Source: Paramacrobiotus metropolitanus (lineage: Eukaryota; Tardigrada; Eutardigrada; Parachela; Macrobiotidae). From it: a DNA stretch of 64,000 nucleotides. The stretch is taken from NCBI RefSeq assembly GCF_019649055.1, contig NW_026570226.1:1364001-1428000 (forward strand), read 5' to 3'. Of this stretch, positions 27,344-39,374 are shown in pieces; the first letter of the stretch is position 1, and each line of letters begins with the position of its first letter. The position numbers and the translations under genes are program-made. The notes below the pieces were generated by a model. The model ran no database searches, was not told the DNA's origin, and was given only the letters and a program-made list of their open reading frames with translations.

Positions 27344-28968
27344 CGAGATCGCTCTAGAGATTTATGATGCATCCCTTGCATCCAGTGTTTCAACGACATA
27401 AAGTTTAGAGGTATGCCGTGATATTAATCACAAGTTATAGCAGCACAACTGTACTTTTTGTATGCGTGTACAAAGCCGGAAGCAGTAAATGAGATAAAAC
27501 TTTTTCATAAAATCCTTCATAAAAATTACACAAACACTATTTACACTAAACTTTGAGACATCAGAAATATGTATTCAAAAATAAAAATCCCGGGCATGAA
27601 AAAGGAAAAATCCCAGTGCGTGGAGCTGTATCGGCAAATAAAAGTTGATGGTAATTGTGCCTCGTTAGAGAATGTACAGTATTATGGCACGAATGCTCCA
27701 ACTGCCCCCTTGAACAGGATTGTAATTAGACGATCGGGATAATCTTGCCGGGAGCGTGCTGCATATTCCACTGGCACCATGCGCGCTCGTCTTTCTGCGT
27801 TACACTCAGCACATAATACACAGAAACCTACAATGCCATTAACACATGCGGAAGGTTGAAAGAGATTACTGGAATAGCAAAAACGTCACGGGATGAACAG
27901 CAGGAAATTTGCAGCACAATTAGCAACGGATCTGTATTAAAGTAACCATCTTTTACAGAACTGTGAGCGAAGAAGCGGCTCACGTAAAGCGACAAAATCT
28001 TTCAAAGGATTTCAACGTATTGCGCCGTGTTGCAGTGGTACTGCCTACGCGGATCTAACGACGTAGGTTCGATTCCCCCATCGGCGCCTTTTTCAGTCGT
28101 TTCTCGGTTTCCCTCGGATTGCGCCCTGCTTAGAGAACCTTATACGCGGTCATTTCGCATGTCCATGCTCACCAACACCAAAACTATTTCCACAACGTGT
28201 GTATGCGTGTATTATTGGTACGTCGAAGCCAGCCATAAGTACAATACATAACGAACCATTGGAACCAGGAAACTTCTGAACACTCATGTTATTTCCTTAA
28301 TTTTGTTTTCAGGAACATTTCTGCACTTGTAGGTTTTAAACTAAATAAATACTGTGCATAACAATGTGCGCCACTGTTTGTCACCTTTAGCAAATCCCAC
28401 AATTTCAATCGCATGTTTCATTTCGTTTCGCATACTTGTCTTAAGCGGTATGATATTGTGGCAGCTTATTCTTGTTGTAAATTAATGTTAACAGAATCCT
28501 TCTTTTGCAATCACGTACGTTCGGGAAAAGGGACAATTGCTGCAAATATCGGAACGTGATGAAGTGACCTTCCTCTAGAGCACACGGTAAATAACAGAAA
28601 TTTCCGCATGCCACAACATCCACTCAAACACTGTACACAGCCCCTTGGTTAAGATTTATTACAAAATGCAGCTGCGCAAACTGGAAAGGCTCGAAAAAAG
28701 GATAAATGACCACCTTCATAAAAATAAAGTTGATGATTGTGATTTGTTCTCGTTAGGATGCGCCACACTTTTTAATACAGAAAACATTGCGACCAATTTG
28801 TTTTATTACTTTGCTATGTTTCAGCACGAGGAACACTTTTTCCAACGAGCCAGAAAGTCACCATCAAGCCTTTATCCTAGAAACAGGAAAGTTAAATATG
28901 TACTAGCTGCTACTTGCGAAAACACAGCTCTCGAGTCTCGAGCATGTACGAGCTACCGCCGGGATCAA
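27344..28968. other. Intergenic region between cyclase copies 3 and 4
   Basis: About 1.6 kb. Apart from the tRNA-like element at 28022 I see no supported gene. A plus-strand ORF at 28645-28977 (helical LRKLERLEKRIND start) has no recognised family and is not annotated. The expected final exon of copy 4 should lie here but was not found. Confidence 0.5.
28022..28088 (+). ncRNA. tRNA-like Pol III element (degenerate tRNA or SINE head)
   Basis: The 67-nt segment starts GCGCCG and ends CGGCGCC, forming a six-pair acceptor-like stem. It contains a box A-like GTTGCAGTGGTA, a clear box B GGTTCGATTCC, and a T run (CCTTTTTC) immediately after, the usual Pol III terminator. It is shorter than a normal tRNA, the T stem pairs poorly and no clean seven-base anticodon loop forms. 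A functional tRNA is therefore doubtful; a tRNA pseudogene or SINE head fits better. Confidence 0.45.
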
Positions 28969-31900
28969 CTACGGTAATTCTCTGTTACTCGTAGGTGACT
29001 TTTGTATATGCACCACATTACGTATAACGTAAGTATTACAGCCTCGTATGCATACCTTTAAAAGCGTTTCTCCTCTTAGAATTATTTCAAACTCCGCATC
29101 AAGTAGATTCTTTGTCTCCAGCGTTATGTGAATACGCATAGCTGAAATATCCATATTACAGTGAATAAAACTAACAGCAGTGTTGCAACCCAACCGAATT
29201 ACTCACGTTCACCGGACGATTCCATCCGAGACGCTATTAACACCGTATCGCCGAACCTGTGATTAGCAAAAAAAATTTTGTCTATTATTAAGCGTAGTCG
29301 GACGGAAATTTGGCTCAGACTTTTATAGGACGAGTACATACAACTTACAAGCAATATCGCGGCATTTTTTGTCCCATAACACCTGCCACGCATGACCCTT
29401 CCCACAGAAAAATTCATTGGTTATGCACTGTCCAGAGCATATACAGTTTGATTAAAACTAAAAAAACCCAGCTAAATTTAGCCGTTTACAGCAAACCCAG
29501 TATTTGTAAGTTCAGGCAAATCGGAATAACAACGGAAAATAAATTTGCATTTACCTAACTCACTTTCCCATCTTTTGACCTTATACGATCTTATACGTAG
29601 TACAGAGTACAGACTTTATTTCTTACACTACGGATTCAAAATAATTTTCTAACAATAAGCTTCGTTAACAGACCTGAATGCAGTCCTACTCGAATTTGCA
29701 GCTTCTTATGAGGAAGATGTTTGATTTTGAACGTCGATATATTGTTTACGATGTCCATGGCCACCATAGCAATCTGTCCAGCATGCTTTTCACCATTACG
29801 CTCCGGTAATCCACTAACAATCTGAAAACGCCCAAAAAATACTAAATTCATGTTGTTTTTTCGTGGTGCAACTAGATTTTACGGTGTAATGCATACAAAA
29901 CTTCAGCAGTTGTAAGCGATAATCGAGCAGCCAAAATTGCAAGCGTCAGTTTTTATTTGTATTAATGTGTAGAAATTCTAAAAATTAGAACATGGGCATT
30001 ACCATATAGGCATCCCCAATGGTTTCCACTTTATAAGCATCATAATTTAGTAGAACTGAATCAAAAAGTGTGTATAATCCGTTTAACAGGTTAACCACAT
30101 CCATTGCGCTTCCCTGCGCGGAGATAGTTGTAAATCCCACGATATCACTGAAGAAAATTGTTACCATATCAAAATATTCTGGCTCCACAATTTCGCCTTT
30201 CGTTAATGCTGCCGCCACTGACCTAATACAAAAACATTTTATCCTTACATTTACTCAAAATTACGCTATTAACTATGGTATGGACATGTATATGAAATTA
30301 AGTAGTTAGTAGGAGCAAATTTCAATTCCGTACTTTGGAAGCAGCTGACAGAGCAATTCCTCTGTTTTTTCCTTTTCGGTCAGAAATTGCTGCGTCTGTT
30401 GCGCCACTTTGGATTCCAGACTATTGGCATAATTTTCCATTTCCTTTATGAGGTGATCAATGATGTTTTCTCCCATATTACCAGCGGTTATCTTAACACT
30501 TTCGCGTAATTTGGAAAAAGTTGGACGATCACTTGGATATTCTGCCCAACAACGATGTAGCAAGGCTAGCAAATCTCCAGGGCATGCTGACGGCGGAATG
30601 ATAGGCCGGAAAGGTGGAGTACAACCGTCTTTTATCTTCATAATTGACAAGCGTTATTACTAGTCTGTACATGCTTATTATTAGGTACATAACTGTTCAT
30701 CCCCTGTGTTAAATATTTCATTTAATAAGTAATACTCGTATCCAACCTTCAAAACAATGTCTTTCGCAGATATCAGCCAGGAAAGCTGCGCTAACGATTT
30801 CGGATTACTCTGCTCCTCCTGATTATCGTCTCCGGGCGGTTCAAAAGGAGCCGTTTGTAAAATAATTTGCGACATAATGATTGCAAAGCTGTAAATATCC
30901 CCTGCAATTAAAATTTCACATATTATAAAGTACTATATCCTATGATCCTTTAGCCATCTGATTTTATGGCATTTGAACGGTTTTTGCACCAAAGGAATTA
31001 TAGTCTGTCACGTTATGCGCTTTTTTAACCCGAAAAAACATTAATTTTTATTTAACTTCTACATAAATATTGATGTGGCGCATATTTCTTATCACTATAA
31101 TATAATAAAGCGTGATATGACTGGCTCACTACTACTTTAGTGCTTAGAGTTAGGTAGCGTCCAAAAAATTACTTAATAAAGTTACCTTTCTTTTCCGTTC
31201 GCGTGCAACATAATAAAATAACAGTGTTAAAAAGAAAATCCCCATTGCAGAGAAAAAAAGTTTGTGGAAACCGGCAGATTCTGACCTGCGTTCCATATTT
31301 TGGCATAGGTTCCCTTAACAATTCTGGAGCTCGCCACAGCAACTGTTTGAAGTTTCTCGTTGTTTCTGATTCCTCCGGAGGTGAATACTCCCAAAATTCA
31401 TGCAAAAGACTAAGTCCATAATCCGTAACTCTGACTACAAAACGGCTGTCCACTAAGCATGAAAGGGCACCCAAAAAGCCGTGTGATTCCAGAAAAGAGA
31501 CATGGAGAAAGGTCATTCCCTAAAATTGTATGCGTACCTATATGCATTTTTTCAAAAAATAAATGACCTGCCTATATCTGTATGTTATACCTCACAGATG
31601 TCTTTCATAAGCGAATATTTGAACGACCAGTCCAACTTCAATGATTCACTCTCCAGAACATCCTCTAAAGTGCCACGCGAGCAGAACTCCCCACAGCGGT
31701 ACACGCACCAGTTGCGCTCATCAACAACGATTCCAACAAATCTATGGAGGTTGGTGTGCCGTAGAGGTTCAACCTAACAAAACCCAGGAAATTACCTTTA
31801 TTGTATGGAACTGCGGAAAGTGTGATTTGTAACAAGATACCAAATTCATTTGTTTGATCAGGTCCTTGGTGACATGAAACTGCTTCTCTGGAAGCGCGGT

Positions 31901-34900
31901 AGCACTTATATCGTTGTTTTTATATGTCAACATGATAAATGTGCTGAAGGCTGATTTCTGGCCTTCGGTTTCACTGTCGGAGAGATCTCCCTGGAATCCG
32001 GAAGAATTAACTATACTCAAACGAGTATAAAAGCAAACGATACACTTTATAATAATACAGTTTTGAGCTAGGTAGAAATACTTAAAAAGCAATACTTAAA
32101 ACGTTAAAAGAAAAACCAACCCTAGGTTTTCTTGTCACAGTGTCATCTATGTACCGTATTTCCGATTAACATTAAAATATAATGTAAGCTGTAAAGAAGC
32201 AATACAAATACAAACTAATAATAAGTACCTTACCATGGATCGTTCACTGCGCCGAAGACTGGAGTAACTTTTTCCACGACTGGCAATGACTACATCCGAC
32301 TCACTGATTCTCCACCAAAGAGGGTCAATTTCGTGGTGGCGCCTTCTGTAACACGACCACAGTATAATCGCTGATATTTAAAAATCTGATTTTATACGGG
32401 ACTACCCGGGTAGGGGCATGCGAACACCGAAAAGTTTTTCCCTTATGTCGGTCGCCCTGCAGAAAATGATACCTGTAGAGCACTGCAGCAGAAACCCCGG
32501 TTATCAATACCAGAAGACACAGAACTAATGCCGCAACGTTTCCAGGAACGGAAAGTGGAGCAACTAGATTCAATAAAAGAAAGTGATCAGTCAGAGCCTA
32601 TCGTCTAGCTACTGTCGCCTGTTTCGAACTCCTAAATTCGTTTTTACCGGCTCTGCATAATTCTCCATTGAATCCACAGCGGGGTTGGTTGGGAGGTAGT
32701 CGACACGTGTACGACTGACCATCTGGACAAATCCAGTTAATTGGCGATAACACACGCACTCTCCCATATTCTATCTTGACTGCAAGCTGTGTAAAAAACA
32801 GGATGTGTCTCTACCGTCGCAACTGTAGTCTGTCGTACAATTTCCTGTGATTAAGTTATGTAAACAACGTTCATACTTTGAAAACTTCCTCGTCCAGATC
32901 AAATGACTTTATAGCATAGAGAACCCTTCGATCGCCGTAGAAGTTCATGGTGATATTTTCTCCATACGGTGTTGTATACGTAACATTCTTCATTTTAGAC
33001 AAAAGCAGATGAGTTTGCGTATAGTTCCCACCTTGACTGTACACGGATCGCACGGCATGTGCATATAAAATAAAAGCATCGTAGTAACTCGTCGCTATCG
33101 GATCAACCTGCAATAAAACTCAAAATAATACATTTGTCAACAGCGCAAACGCAGTACATAACGAGTAATTCGGTATTTAAATTGAACGCATAACTCCAAG
33201 CTTTAACTTACGTTTTCGAACGGGCGGTATGCATACTGGTTCAAAGATTTAGACGTTTTCCTGACAACTCTTTCGAATTCGGCTGCATTATGGTCGTTTG
33301 ATTCGTAAAGCGAGAATATGACCAACGATTTGTACGCTTCTTTGGCGATCTGGTTAAAAAATTTAAGCCATTCAATAGGGACAATCAAATGACAACGATG
33401 CAAAATTAAGCCGTATACGGTGATTGACACTTGTTGTTATAGAGGTAAGTAGGTACTAAGAGGTAAGAGTTGGTTATAGAGGTAAGTAAGCATTTAAATA
33501 TGCCACATGGAGTTTTACTAAAACTCACTCGATCGAATTGATCGTCAAGATCAAAACGAAATGTGCCCCAAACTTCACTTTGATACAGTTCAATGGCAAT
33601 ATAGACCTAATGCAATAATATAAACAATGTCAGGAATTTTATGTAATTAGAATACGAATGGGCTCATTATCATTGCTCTCATTGCAACTATCATTGGGAA
33701 TTATCATTGCTCTCATTGCAACAACTTACGTGCTCTCCCAGGATCATGTTCAACTGTGCCGCAACGATCTGGTTAAGCCAAAACATTGTATTAAACTGAC
33801 GCTGTTAACCGTGCATACTGTACCTTGGCGCCTCATGCTTTGCGCCAACACCGATGTTGTGCTGCTTACCAGACAATCTCGAGTGAATTTTGCGGCACCA
33901 AAAAGAAGAATCACTGCCAAGTACAAAAACAAAAGATTTTAATTCGATAAGTATTTCTGGTAGTATTTGATAAAGAAAAATACTGCATTAAGAAATCCAT
34001 CTTGTAAAACAACAATTTTAAAAAAATCTTTTGTCAGGTTGAATAACCAAACGTTTTCATGACAAACCTTCAATCTCATACAGAAAGTAAACCATAATAA
34101 TTATTATACTGAAGAAACAAGTCACGACAGATACTGTCAAAATATCGCCACTTTAGTGACATTACGTTGTTTATATTTCTGGGACGATGCTATCGTGAAT
34201 TTTGAACACCTGCTATTTTCCCATAATTTAACCTGCAGTGGAGCACCGAGTTCACAAGGGTGAACAACATACACATGTACCTCTGGTGCTATGGTTGGCG
34301 TTTATCAGAGCCTGCCGGCAAGTGGATCGGTAACTTTCGTCTTCTGCATCCGCTCTCATAAATTCCCAAACAGACCGAATCTGTCCGCTGGTAAATCCTC
34401 GCAAATAAACCCGTAGTTTCTCGCCCAACGTCCCATAAAAGATACTGGCCGTATCCACGAACACCGCAATATCGGTGTAGTTTTGATATTGGTACAGCAG
34501 CGTAACGATAATGCTGCAGATATCCGGCAGGGTGAAGGATGTACGTATTAAATACGGCAGATCTTTCCGCTCCGCACCTAGTGCATCCACGATATTCGGA
34601 GCCGGACAGGCAATCAACGGAACATTCTGGTCGGCAGCGATAGCATAAATATCCGCGGCCGCATCATCACATCCTAAAAAATTAAAGCGGAAATTAACCT
34701 ATTCTTGCACGTGCAACAATTAAGAAAGCCGATCGATCATAAAATTTTAACTACTTACAATTTTTACTTAAATTTTTTACCATTTTAAAACGCTTATCAA
34801 ACAAGAGTTTTATTCAGTTTTTGTTAATTAATATTTTTCATACCTGGACCGATATAAACATCGCAAGTGATATTGGCTACATACAGTTCCATGATGCTTT

Positions 34901-35318
34901 TGAAAGCATCATTGCGTGCGGAGCAAGTCGACCCGGCTTTTCGGTAGTGCAGCTGGAGCTTGATCCCGGGTGGTAATATTCCATTGTTGGCTTCGTTGAT
35001 TCCCACATGAACCGCCGCACGGATTTTCTCAAAGTTCACAATGTTGTCTGTGCCGTCGGATTCCACAATGGAACACACATGAATGGTAATATTCTCCGAT
35101 TTACTAATTCGGATGCGTGAGTTACTCCGGCTGCTCACAGGTGTAACCACTTGGGCACCGGAAGCGGAGGTTAAGCCGCTTTTATTGAACAAGGTGGCGA
35201 TGAGCAGTTGTCCTGTGGTCAGTGTGATAAGCAAAAGTGCATGCAGCATTCTGTTGTGCGGTAACTGGAACTGGATGGGTTTGCATAATAGCGAAATGTG
35301 GAACCATTCAAGGATCAC
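28969..35318 (-). CDS. Divergent receptor-type guanylate cyclase, copy 4 (possibly inactive)
   Basis: Same domain order as copies 1-3 but much diverged. The first exon runs about 35318-34848; an internal Met at 35249 ([20 protein letters not shown]) is a better signal-peptide start. Then ectodomain exons about 34672-34272, 33915-33870, 33775-33729, 33609-33530, 33350-33208, 33107-32881 and 32788-32650; membrane helix about 32565-32480; kinase-homology exons within 32330-30750, including LLWRAPELL; coiled coil about 30640-30332; cyclase exons about 30222-30003, 29820-29680, 29400-29345, 29262-29211 and 29155-29060. Metal-binding motifs FSDIVGFT and VETIGDAYM remain, but the motif that is INTASRMES in copies 1-3 reads VLIASRMES, losing the conserved Asn. 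No last exon like [10 protein letters not shown] was found; reading through gives a stop at 28969. Several introns present in copies 1-3 are absent. Exon ends are approximate. Confidence 0.82.
33666..33722. repeat. Short direct repeat, period 34 bp, in a copy 4 intron
   Basis: A 23-bp unit beginning ATTATCATTGCTCTCATTGC occurs at 33666 and 33700, within the roughly 120-bp intron between two ectodomain exons of copy 4. Confidence 0.75.
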
Positions 35319-36229
35319 TCGTCACCTGCTTGTTGTAATGATCGAACAACATCCAGTTCGTTTTCAGCCGAAAAGTTAAAATAGGTAGCATGGTCAGAAA
35401 TCGTCAGTATTGTTGTTCTGGTGTGCTTAGGCTTACCGCTTAGGCTTACCGGTTAGCTAACATTAAGTCAAAGTGCATTCGCCAGCACAGGCTGCATAGC
35501 TGTGAATATCAATGACAAATGAACAGTTCCAAATACACCTTTGCAAAAGTCGCTCTAACCATAAGTAGTACCTGGGTATTAGTTTCCCTTAAACAAACAA
35601 CTACGTTTGGAGTAACGTCTGGTTCAGTTCTGCAAATCATACAATCCGCGCTAGTGCCGCGTACGAAGGAAGTAAGTACCAATGATTCCGGCGATGCTTT
35701 TGGAGAAGCGCCATGGATTTCATCTTGCAAATGGTTCAATAAAATTTGGAATCCTCATCTTTGCGTAAACCATAAAACAAAAAATCAATTAAATAAGTAT
35801 TATAAGACTTTGTAGCTGTATTTATATAAATTGCGAAACGTTTTCAACTCGTTTGGTCAGTTTGGCCCCCATCCATCCTGCTGCTTCTGCGTAAAAAAGC
35901 AGTCTTCCACGGATACCGGTATTCATTACAACGACGGCAAACGATTTATGATAATAATATACGGAAGTATACTCGTACTTCACAATACTTTGCAAATTTA
36001 GTAAACCCCATCCAGTAATAACTGCAAATAATTTATCGATTCGTTATGGTACATACATATTACAGTTTGCGCAGTACTCGTGGTTTGCATACACAGTTTG
36101 CCATAAACCAGAAACTGTAGTTTTCTGCAGTTCCTGAAAAGTCAAAATTAAGGAAAAGTTATAAATGAGAAATAAATTAAACACATGCGGTTGTATAAGG
36201 ATCAGGCATGCAAGATCATTTATCTGCAG
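35319..36229. other. Intergenic region between copy 4 and the 237-aa gene
   Basis: About 0.9 kb with overlapping ORFs on both strands around 35509-35815, neither recognised nor splice-supported. It presumably holds the copy 4 promoter and the 3' UTR of the minus-strand gene at 36230. Confidence 0.5.
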
Positions 36230-37450
36230 CTATATTTGCTCGTTTAAGGGATTTCTGCCCATTTCCGGTCCAGAGTTAGCGCTGTTAACATCCAGTTGGC
36301 GCTGGCCATCGTCAGTGCTCTCCTGCTGCCGATCGTTACGATCCACCTCCACCGTTGCCCGAACTTCACCGACTTCCGGTCGCTCTTGGTGACGAGCTTG
36401 TTCAATGACTGGATTAATATTACTCGGATCAGCTGGGACGTTCTTAGTAATTTTATCCAAAATATCTTGCTCCTTCTGGTCCAGTTCGGCCTCTTTTTCC
36501 ATATGCTTAATTTCGACAGATTCCCCCGGTTTAACTTCGGGGACGGTTTTCGGGTCGGGAAATCCGATTTCTTTAGGACTTCCAATATCTATTTCCTTTT
36601 TCTCCCCTTGGTAATGTCCCGGTTGGACTTCTGGTGGACCCTTTGTCCCTGTTAGAGCAAAAATTAATTATTCTGTGGAACTGGTAACCCGAGCGCATGA
36701 GTAGGTAGTAAGGTTACTATTGTCGCCGACATACGTTAAATTACGTTTTATGACGATTTACCCGTTTATTTCACAATAAGCACACCAACTATTCTCACAC
36801 GAGTCAAATATCTATGGTTTAATTAGTATTTCTACAATCTACGAACGGGACTGTTTTTTGGGAAAGAAACGAAATTTACTGAAATATACAGATATTCCAA
36901 CATTTCCAGCTAATATTTCTACAATATAAATTCAGCCCTTGTGTTGAATAAACAAATAAATCAAAATATAATCACACCGAGAAACGTTAAAAATCGCACA
37001 CGACGATAAAAATCGCACTGACACACGACAAAATGCGCTTACAGCGCCCGCTTACCTGGCAGTTCCACTTCTCGTGGGGTGTTAACCTGGAATTCCTTCG
37101 GAACTTTTGGTGTGATTTCTGGAATTTTGGATGCTTCAGCCAACCCTTCGCCAGCTGCATGGCTAGCATCAGCGACACCCGCTTCCATCACAGTCCTGGA
37201 AACCATACCCACACTTTCCGTTGACTGCATTGTCAAGCCACTTTCCTCCACGGCCGTCGTGCGTATCATACGCACGGCTGTGGAAAGAACATTCTCGCCC
37301 TCTTCGGCTAAAAGGGTCCTACAACATTGTGGCTACTATCTCTTCGTAGTTCCCAATCAGTGCATTTATGTACTACGGATCAACATTTCTCAGATCGCTA
37401 CCAGCTTTGAAGACTTACTTGGCTACCACGGTGGCTGCTCGAAGTGCCAT
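36230..37450 (-). CDS. Hydrophilic, cysteine-free 237-aa protein with mitochondrial-like N-terminus
   Basis: Three exons, 37450-37419, 37318-37056 and 36648-36230, join in frame at consensus splice sites (714 nt including stop), so this is a real gene rather than a chance ORF. The N-terminus MALRAATVVAK is basic, lacks acids and looks like a mitochondrial presequence. Residues about 12-75 are Ala/Glu/Thr-rich and predicted helical (SRTVMEAGVADASHAAGEG). The rest is rich in Pro, Glu, Lys, Asp and Gln (PEVKPGESVEIKHMEKEAEL), with no Cys or Trp and very few aromatic residues, as in intrinsically disordered proteins. I do not recognise the family. The composition and leader resemble LEA-type or mitochondrial abundant heat-soluble proteins of tardigrades, a hypothesis only. 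The neighbours are unrelated genes. Confidence 0.75.
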
Positions 37451-39374
37451 AGCACAGAAATAGTGATCACGATTTGGGATTTTGGAGTAAGTCTAACTTC
37501 AACTGCACTGTCGAAGATATTTTGTGGAATCAGTACGCACTCAGCAACGTGGAATAAAAGTTCAGCAGATCAGTTGTAGCACTGCGACACGACAAATATC
37601 CCGTATAATCAATAATGCTGTGTTTTTATTAAAAACTTCACAAGGTAACAAAATGCTGGAGAAGTAAAGACCAAGTAAAAGTTTAGTAAGCTGGAACCAA
37701 CTGCAGTGAAAGCAATGTACAAATATTCTCTAAACACAACGCAACACTGTCGAAATGATCATCTATTATCAGTAAAGCTCGAATACAACTAGTTTTCCGA
37801 ATAAGAATACGAGAACATTATAATCAGAAAAAACATTTAAGCAATAAGTTTATTCGCGGTATCGGTCTTTAATACCACAAAACAGGCAGATACAAACAAT
37901 AACAACGGAACAGCTGATGTCAATGGCAGGATTTGTGGGAAATTCCTGCAGCGTTGGTACTGTACTTTACAAGGGAACTTTCGTAGGGGGTGTTCAGTGT
38001 TCACCACTTTTGTTTCGCAGTTTTTGCTGTCGTGTCACGAGCGTTACCAATGAAATCGGCACGCCTTCAGTTTTAATTTATGACTATGGTAGTCTGTAAC
38101 GCGTCATCTTATTAAATTTATAGAAACTGATCATTCTATAGATGCTAGTACTTCGTACGTATTCTTTTTTTTAAAAATGTAATGATTCTAATGCCTATTT
38201 ATTCTGCTGGATTTCTCAAACGGAATGCCAATACATGTCGCACCTTCAGGAATGCTTATAAACATTTTATTGACGCAGTACAACATTAATAATAATTATA
38301 GGGATACATTACAGCTCAAAAGTACTGATGTTAGTCCAAATCAGCGGAAGCATACACATAATACCATATTAATATCATCGTTGTTTTCTTGGATGCATAC
38401 GACTATGAGTACTGTTTCGATTATGTTATTCCATTTTGAATGTAAGGAAAAATAATTAAAATTATACAAAATTTGTTTCACTTAAATGTGGAAGAAAAAC
38501 AAAACCTTCGTGCCGGTGGACGATAGTAATAATTAACAGCTTAACCGGTAAAGATGTTAGAGCGCTGGTAAGCTCCTCCACAAACAGACCAGAATCGTTA
38601 CCACAAGATTGCGGATGACGATTTTAGCCGTCGACTTTGGCGTTTAGCAGGCTAACAATGACTGACAGTATCCTTGTTTTTTATTGGCGGGAAAGGATGT
38701 ATAACTCGATCAGGATGACTATTGGGCAGAAGGGTTATATGCCCTATTAACTACGAGAATACACATTAGTGCCCATACAACTTCGTAGTCATCACGTTTA
38801 TGCCGTACTTCTCCAAATTATGTCTCTGGACTCTGATATAGGTACTGTACTGCAATACAGTAAGTATTGTAAGTGCCATAGTCCATGCGAGTAAAAGTAC
38901 CATGTAATGTGCAAACTGTATGTACAATACTACGTACTCACAGTCAGCGCAGTGCAATCACCAGACGGCTTTATTATCAACTATTTTCCCTGGATGAGCT
39001 GGATCCGGACTTCCGCCCGGTCGTGAATTTTTGTGCGCGCTATATCATATTCCCGCATATTAGCTAATTTTTGAAATATTTACTGCTATATTACGTTACA
39101 GCTTATTATGTGATACAGGTAGTATCCATCCATTTCTCGAAAGTACCTCTACTACTTCGTATAGATATTTACATATATGTGACTTGCTCCTGGTGCTTCG
39201 AAGCATTGAAAATTTGACCTTCTATATTTCATATCTTTAAACCAGTAAAGCAACGTATACTAAAGTGCTAATTTTATACATCTTCACAATAAGATCGTAT
39301 TCGGCTATGCTGTACACATCGATGTAAATACAGCACTTCCTGTTCCTGTGCATGCGGAATAACTCGTTACAAAA
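37451..39374. other. Intergenic region upstream of two divergent genes
   Basis: About 1.9 kb between the divergently transcribed 237-aa gene and the SLC5 gene, so it probably contains both promoters. Short ORFs (for example 37917-38099 and 38766-38957) have no recognised homology. No RNA gene or repeat was seen. Confidence 0.6.

Noticed and set aside
28645-28977. 110-codon plus-strand ORF with a helical N-terminus
   Set aside because: No recognised family, no splice-supported extension and ordinary AT-rich codon use. Possible by chance.
35509-35815. Overlapping ORFs on both strands upstream of copy 4
   Set aside because: Neither shows a family motif or splice partners, and antisense pairs of this length occur by chance.
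38766-38957. 63-codon minus-strand ORF with hydrophobic stretches
   Set aside because: Short, AT-rich, no homology recognised and no flanking exons found.
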